A program made the position numbers and the translations under genes. From Promethearchaeota archaeon (GTDB lineage Archaea > Asgardarchaeota > Lokiarchaeia > Sigynarchaeales > SOKP01), in the NCBI GenBank assembly GCA_030668025.1, contig DAOUUT010000136.1, forward strand, positions 1 through 9,426: DNA of 9,426 nucleotides. Reading direction: 5' to 3'. Positions 6,221 to 9,426 of this stretch are shown here, in pieces. The notes below the pieces were generated by a model. It was not told the DNA's origin. It made no database searches and saw only the letters and a program-made list of their open reading frames with translations. The stretch's first letter is position 1, and each line of letters starts with the position of its first letter.

Positions 6221-7792
6221 TCACTGATTTTGATTAAAAATTCTACCATATCCTATTAATCGATAGCGTCTGTTAATGATCCTGGAAATCGCAAATATAG
6301 AATTCTCAGGAGGGCAAATAGGTGGATTTAAATTGATAATATGAGTGTTTTTTAAAATTTTTGTAACAGTTCCTGCTGTTTTTTCAGTACCAACAACTAA
6401 TAAGAGTTTTTCGTTATGCTTAAGTTGTTGAACCCTTATTTGCATTTCAGAACCAATTACTCTTTCTAAAAGGTTGACTTTTAACTCTACTTGTGAAACA
6501 ATTTCGGGTAATGTGTTAGGTTTGCCAACCAAATTCCCTATCAGAGAGTCTCCCTTCGTCAAGGCGGGGTCTAATTTAGTCCCTAATCCAATTAGACCAC
6601 CGGGATTAGCTTCTTCTAAAAGATTATTCCCTTGACTAATACTTACTATTTCAGTTCTAATTGGTTTAAATTCGGTCTTATCTCGAAGACCCGGTCTAAT
6701 TTCGATTTCTTCACCAACCTTAATTTTACCTTTTAATACGGATCCCCCTATAACCCCACCATTTAATTTATTGATGTCTGTGCCTGGGCGATTTATGTCA
6801 AAAGATCTAGCAATTAAGAATTGAAATTCTTCAGCTTCACGAATATTAGGAGAAGGTATTATTTCTTCAAACGCTCGAACTATCAGATTGATGTTAACGC
6901 CAAAAACTGCGGAAATAGGTAAAATTGGAGCGCTTTCAGCAATGGAATCTTTTACAAACGCTTTTATTTGCCTATAATTTTCGTACGCTTGCTCTTTTGA
7001 CACAGCATCAATTTTATTTTGGATGATAATAATGTTCTCAATTCCCGCAATATTCAATGCGGCTAAATGTTCTCTCGTTTGTGGCTGAGGACAAACTTCA
7101 TCAGCAGCAATTAGTAAACATGCGCCATTCATTAAAAAAGCTCCACTTAGCATAGTAGCCATTAAGATTTCGTGGCCAGGAGCATCGACGAAGGAAATAT
7201 TTCGTCTAAATTCTAAATTCTTTTTACAGTTGGGGCAAACAAATCTTGGTTGACCTTTTTTTCTAACAGCTTCTGCCATATGGTAAGTAAGATATTCATC
7301 GCATTCAGGACAGTATAGAATAGTTGCATTTGAATATCCTAATTTTATCGAAATTCCTCTTTCTATTTCCTCAGAATGTCTATCCGTCCAATCGCCCGTT
7401 AAGGTCTTAACTAGCGTAGTCTTACCGTGGTCTACATGACCCACTAATCCGATATTACACTCTGCTTGTTTTTTTATTAATTCTTTAAGATTACTACCTT
7501 TTACTGGCTTTTGTTTTTTAGTTGGTTCATGTTTTTGATGTTTTTCTGGCTTGGGTGGAGTGCCTTCTTTCTTTATTTGAGGTTCAGTATCACTTGGTTT
7601 TTCTTTAATTAAATCTTGAGCGTTCTTAATATACTTTAAAGCTGTGGATTCACCTACGCCCTTGATTTTTAACTTAGCTAAGTCTTCTATAGTCGTTGAT
7701 GCTAATTTTTCAACTGTATCAATGCCTGACATTCTCAACCTGTCTGCCGTTGCTTTTCCTATTCCTGAAACCTTTTCTAAATCGTTAGTCAT
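6221..7792 (-). CDS. eif2g: Translation initiation factor aIF2 gamma with an N-terminal helix-hairpin-helix extension
   Basis: aIF2 gamma is the GTPase subunit of the factor that brings initiator methionyl-tRNA to the small ribosomal subunit. Residues 110-523 are a complete aIF2 gamma. The P-loop is GHVDHGKT (118-125) and the switch I region is ERGISIKLGY (144-153). The zinc knuckle has C161-x2-C164 and C186-x2-C189, the switch II motif is DAPGH (203-207), the guanine motif is NKID (259-262), and S294-A-V follows as G5. The two beta-barrel domains come next. The unusual part is at the front. Residues 5-62 match the double helix-hairpin-helix domain at the N-terminus of RadA/Rad51 (VSGIGKATADRL and IKGVGESTALKY). 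A Lys/Pro/Glu-rich linker (64-100) follows. The frame is unbroken and there is no methionine between residues 21 and 172, so the extension is part of the protein. Normal aIF2 gamma is about 410 residues. The alpha and beta subunits are not in the window. Confidence 0.95.
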   Translation of the reverse strand: MTNDLEKVSGIGKATADRLRMSGIDTVEKLASTTIEDLAKLKIKGVGESTALKYIKNAQDLIKEKPSDTEPQIKKEGTPPKPEKHQKHEPTKKQKPVKGSNLKELIKKQAECNIGLVGHVDHGKTTLVKTLTGDWTDRHSEEIERGISIKLGYSNATILYCPECDEYLTYHMAEAVRKKGQPRFVCPNCKKNLEFRRNISFVDAPGHEILMATMLSGAFLMNGACLLIAADEVCPQPQTREHLAALNIAGIENIIIIQNKIDAVSKEQAYENYRQIKAFVKDSIAESAPILPISAVFGVNINLIVRAFEEIIPSPNIREAEEFQFLIARSFDINRPGTDINKLNGGVIGGSVLKGKIKVGEEIEIRPGLRDKTEFKPIRTEIVSISQGNNLLEEANPGGLIGLGTKLDPALTKGDSLIGNLVGKPNTLPEIVSQVELKVNLLERVIGSEMQIRVQQLKHNEKLLLVVGTEKTAGTVTKILKNTHIINLNPPICPPENSIFAISRIINRRYRLIGYGRIFNQNQ

Positions 7793-7926
7793 ATTAGCTT
7801 AATCTATTCTACTTTGGTTAGTAATAATTTAATAAATCTTCTAAACTCGCTACAAAAATAAAAGGCAGTATTTCTATTAAATTAATCGTTACATATAAGA
7901 TTTTCATAAAATTCTTAAGAGAAATC
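7793..7926 (-). promoter_or_regulatory. Spacer between zinc protein and aIF2 gamma: possible terminator and promoter
   Basis: On the minus strand the spacer holds a T-rich tract, CCTTTTATTTTTG (7853-7865), that could end the upstream transcript in the archaeal oligo-T manner. It is followed by a TATA-like GATTTATTAAATTA (about 7824-7837), some 35-45 bases before the aIF2 gamma ATG. The order fits separate transcription of the two genes, but both sites are weak in such AT-rich DNA. Confidence 0.3.
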
Positions 7927-8154
7927 TTACTTCATTGTTTCTAACGTTTTAATAGCCCCCGGTTTTTTTTCAAGTTCTTTATACGAAACTCTTAAAAGGC
8001 TATCAAAATAGAAAGTAGCAGTTTTACCACAAGATTTGCTTTTATGAAGAATATACACTGGAGCAGGAAATTGAGACTCATCGATGTCTTTTATCTCTAT
8101 TTTGAATACGATTTTCTCATGGCAAAACGGACAAGTGTTAAATCTTAGCGGCAT
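7927..8154 (-). CDS. Small Cys/His protein, putative zinc-binding, unknown function
   Basis: This 75-residue protein begins with a knuckle, CPFCHEK (C8, C11, H12). A second possible ligand pair is H37 and C42 in LHKSKSC. Together these could bind one zinc, but the arrangement is not a classical zinc ribbon. The second half (TFYFDSLLRVSYKEL, then KKPGAIKTLE) is hydrophobic-polar and looks like a compact beta/alpha domain. I believe similar short proteins occur in Asgard genomes, but I cannot name a family or function. The gene is codirectional with aIF2 gamma, 134 bases upstream of it, and divergent from the C25 peptidase gene. The ATG start is clear; minus-strand TATA-like sequence lies at about 8168-8193. 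Confidence 0.75.
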   Translation of the reverse strand: MPLRFNTCPFCHEKIVFKIEIKDIDESQFPAPVYILHKSKSCGKTATFYFDSLLRVSYKELEKKPGAIKTLETMK

Positions 8155-8284
8155 AATAAATTCTCAATTTTATTTAAAAAAAATATACATATTCTTATTT
8201 TTAATTAGTTGTAATATTTGTTAACATATTATTTACTCTAAAAATAATTATAAAACAAGACACTTTTTATTAAATTGATTTTAA
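8155..8284. promoter_or_regulatory. Divergent promoter region between zinc protein and C25 peptidase
   Basis: The plus strand carries AATTATAAAAC (about 8246-8256), a TATA-like box about 30-38 bases before the peptidase ATG, predicting a very short leader. The minus strand carries TTTTAAATAAAA (8168-8179) and GTATATTT further out, either of which could serve the zinc-protein gene. No Shine-Dalgarno is seen before either start, which fits short-leader transcripts. Confidence 0.35.
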
Positions 8285-9426
8285 ATGATTAAAACAGGTT
8301 CTAAGAAACAGGGATTTTTTTTACTAATTATCTTGGTTCTTATTCCAGTTTTAAGCTTTATGATAGCATATAGCGGTCCAACCGCTAATTATAAAATATT
8401 GAAAACGGCTAATAATGTCCCTGAAATTGATTTGTCTCAATTGCCAGAAATTGACTATGAAACATTAAACGCCACTTGGTACGATCAAAAAATAGAAATA
8501 CTTATAATTATAAATGACACGAGTTTTTTAGATGCTGTTACCCCTTTAATGGAATGGAAAAACGAGAAAGGGGTTAAAACTATTATATTATCCAACTATT
8601 CGGATTATGAAGGGAGGGATAAAGCAGAGCAAATTCGAAATATGATAAAAGAGTACTACGAAAATGAAAACATTCAATGGGTTCTTCTCGCCGGCGATGC
8701 TGAAGAAAATTTAATTCCTATAAGAAATGTATATAACCCAGATGTTGTTGAAGTAGGTGGTCAAACTGAATATTCGTATTGGGACGATAATTATAAACCA
8801 ACTGATTTTTATTACGCAGATTTAACAGGATCGTGGAACGATAATAACAATAGTAGATGGGGCGAATCTTCAGAATACACGGGAAATATTGATGAAATAT
8901 CGTGGGTACCAGAAGTCTATGTTGGTCGTCTACCAGCTGATAATATTGATGAGCTCTCTAATATGATCAACAAAACTTTAAAATATGAAACAGATCCCTT
9001 AACGGGAGATTGGATGAATAAAATGCTATTAGCAGGGGGTGTTTCGTCATATACGCCACCTGAAGACGAGGCTCGCTTAACAGAATTTATTTGGCAGAAC
9101 TATACGGTATCAGAAATGAATTTTACTCACTTAACCAAAACAACATCTAACTTCACACCTGCAACTACACCCTTACCAAACACTCTAAATCAATTGAATT
9201 TCGTAAAAGAATTAAATTCGGGATATTCTACAATAATTTTTGCTGGGCATGCTGATCCAACTAAGTTTACAGATGCAAATGGCGATTCTTATTATACTTA
9301 CTCAGATGCGTCATCAAGTAGCAATAATGATATGCCCTCATTAATATATGCGGATGCTTGTACAACTTCTTCTTACGATAAAGGCGATAATAGCATAGGA
9401 GAGGGCTTAATAAAACAACCTTTAGC
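8285..9426 (+). CDS. Secreted C25 (gingipain-like) cysteine peptidase (3' partial)
   Basis: The frame is open to the right edge, giving 380 codons of an incomplete gene. Residues about 8-30 form a hydrophobic signal peptide after a basic N-terminus, so the protein is exported. The rest follows the peptidase family C25 layout. A Rossmann-like subdomain begins IEILIIINDTSFLDAV and contains WVLLAGDAE (132-140). Then come DFYYADL (174-180) and the family marker PEVYVGRLP (209-217). The catalytic pair is visible: H322 in FAGHADP and C359 in YADACTTSS, a spacing near that of gingipain (H211/C244). Gingipain-type enzymes cleave extracellular proteins, often after Arg or Lys; the specificity here cannot be read. 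The missing C-terminus would show whether it has Ig-like domains or a membrane anchor. It is divergently transcribed from the small zinc protein. Confidence 0.85.
   Translation, partial: MIKTGSKKQGFFLLIILVLIPVLSFMIAYSGPTANYKILKTANNVPEIDLSQLPEIDYETLNATWYDQKIEILIIINDTSFLDAVTPLMEWKNEKGVKTIILSNYSDYEGRDKAEQIRNMIKEYYENENIQWVLLAGDAEENLIPIRNVYNPDVVEVGGQTEYSYWDDNYKPTDFYYADLTGSWNDNNNSRWGESSEYTGNIDEISWVPEVYVGRLPADNIDELSNMINKTLKYETDPLTGDWMNKMLLAGGVSSYTPPEDEARLTEFIWQNYTVSEMNFTHLTKTTSNFTPATTPLPNTLNQLNFVKELNSGYSTIIFAGHADPTKFTDANGDSYYTYSDASSSSNNDMPSLIYADACTTSSYDKGDNSIGEGLIKQPL

Noticed and set aside
1..9426. CRISPR array, tRNA or rRNA gene, transposase, phage gene
   Set aside because: No regularly spaced repeats, no tRNA T-arm/acceptor pattern and no integrase or transposase motif were found by eye on either strand.

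Overview
The window is AT-rich archaeal DNA, most likely from an Asgard (Lokiarchaeia-like) genome. The archaeal assignment rests on a TFIIS-type transcription factor S, a translation initiation factor aIF2 gamma, an archaeal RecJ-like DHH/DHHA1 protein, and TATA-like boxes instead of bacterial promoters. The Asgard assignment is an inference. It comes from the style of several proteins: a response regulator with a 'LLKW...FYPK' small-ligand-type C-terminal domain, an N-glycosylated surface protein with one C-terminal helix, a secreted C25 (gingipain-like) peptidase, and a 75-residue Cys/His protein. No 16S or ribosomal protein is present to confirm it.

Layout, left to right. At 2-559 (+) is the 3' part of a CitG/MdcB-family triphosphoribosyl-dephospho-CoA synthase-like gene, cut by the window edge. 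At 623-976 (+) is transcription factor S. A minus-strand set follows: a RecJ-like DHH phosphoesterase (2506-3897), a response regulator (1388-2281) and a DUF167/YggU-type small protein (1015-1320). Between the response regulator and the DHH gene, on the plus strand, lies a short decayed STAS-domain (RsbR-like) fragment at about 2381-2488. An AT-rich divergent spacer (3898-4144) leads to a plus-strand pair: a membrane-anchored surface protein (4145-5863) and a small helical protein (5870-6199). They converge on aIF2 gamma (6221-7792, -). Upstream of aIF2 gamma, and codirectional with it, is a 75-residue putative zinc protein (7927-8154, -). A C25 peptidase precursor (8285-9426, +) is divergent from that gene and runs off the right edge.

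Two things stand out. First, aIF2 gamma carries an N-terminal extension of about 100 residues: a RadA/Rad51-N-like double helix-hairpin-helix domain plus a charged linker, fused in frame to a complete GTPase. Second, the response regulator and the STAS remnant sit between two nearly identical copies (30 of 33 bases) of a sequence that spans the end of the DHH gene and the leader of the DUF167 gene. The STAS homology stops almost exactly where one copy begins. Together this looks like a signalling-gene block of about 1.1 kb inserted into an older DHH-DUF167 gene pair, with duplication of the junction.

Functionally the window mixes informational genes (TFS, RecJ-like, aIF2 gamma) with cell-surface and signalling genes. 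No CRISPR array, tRNA, rRNA, transposase or phage gene was seen.
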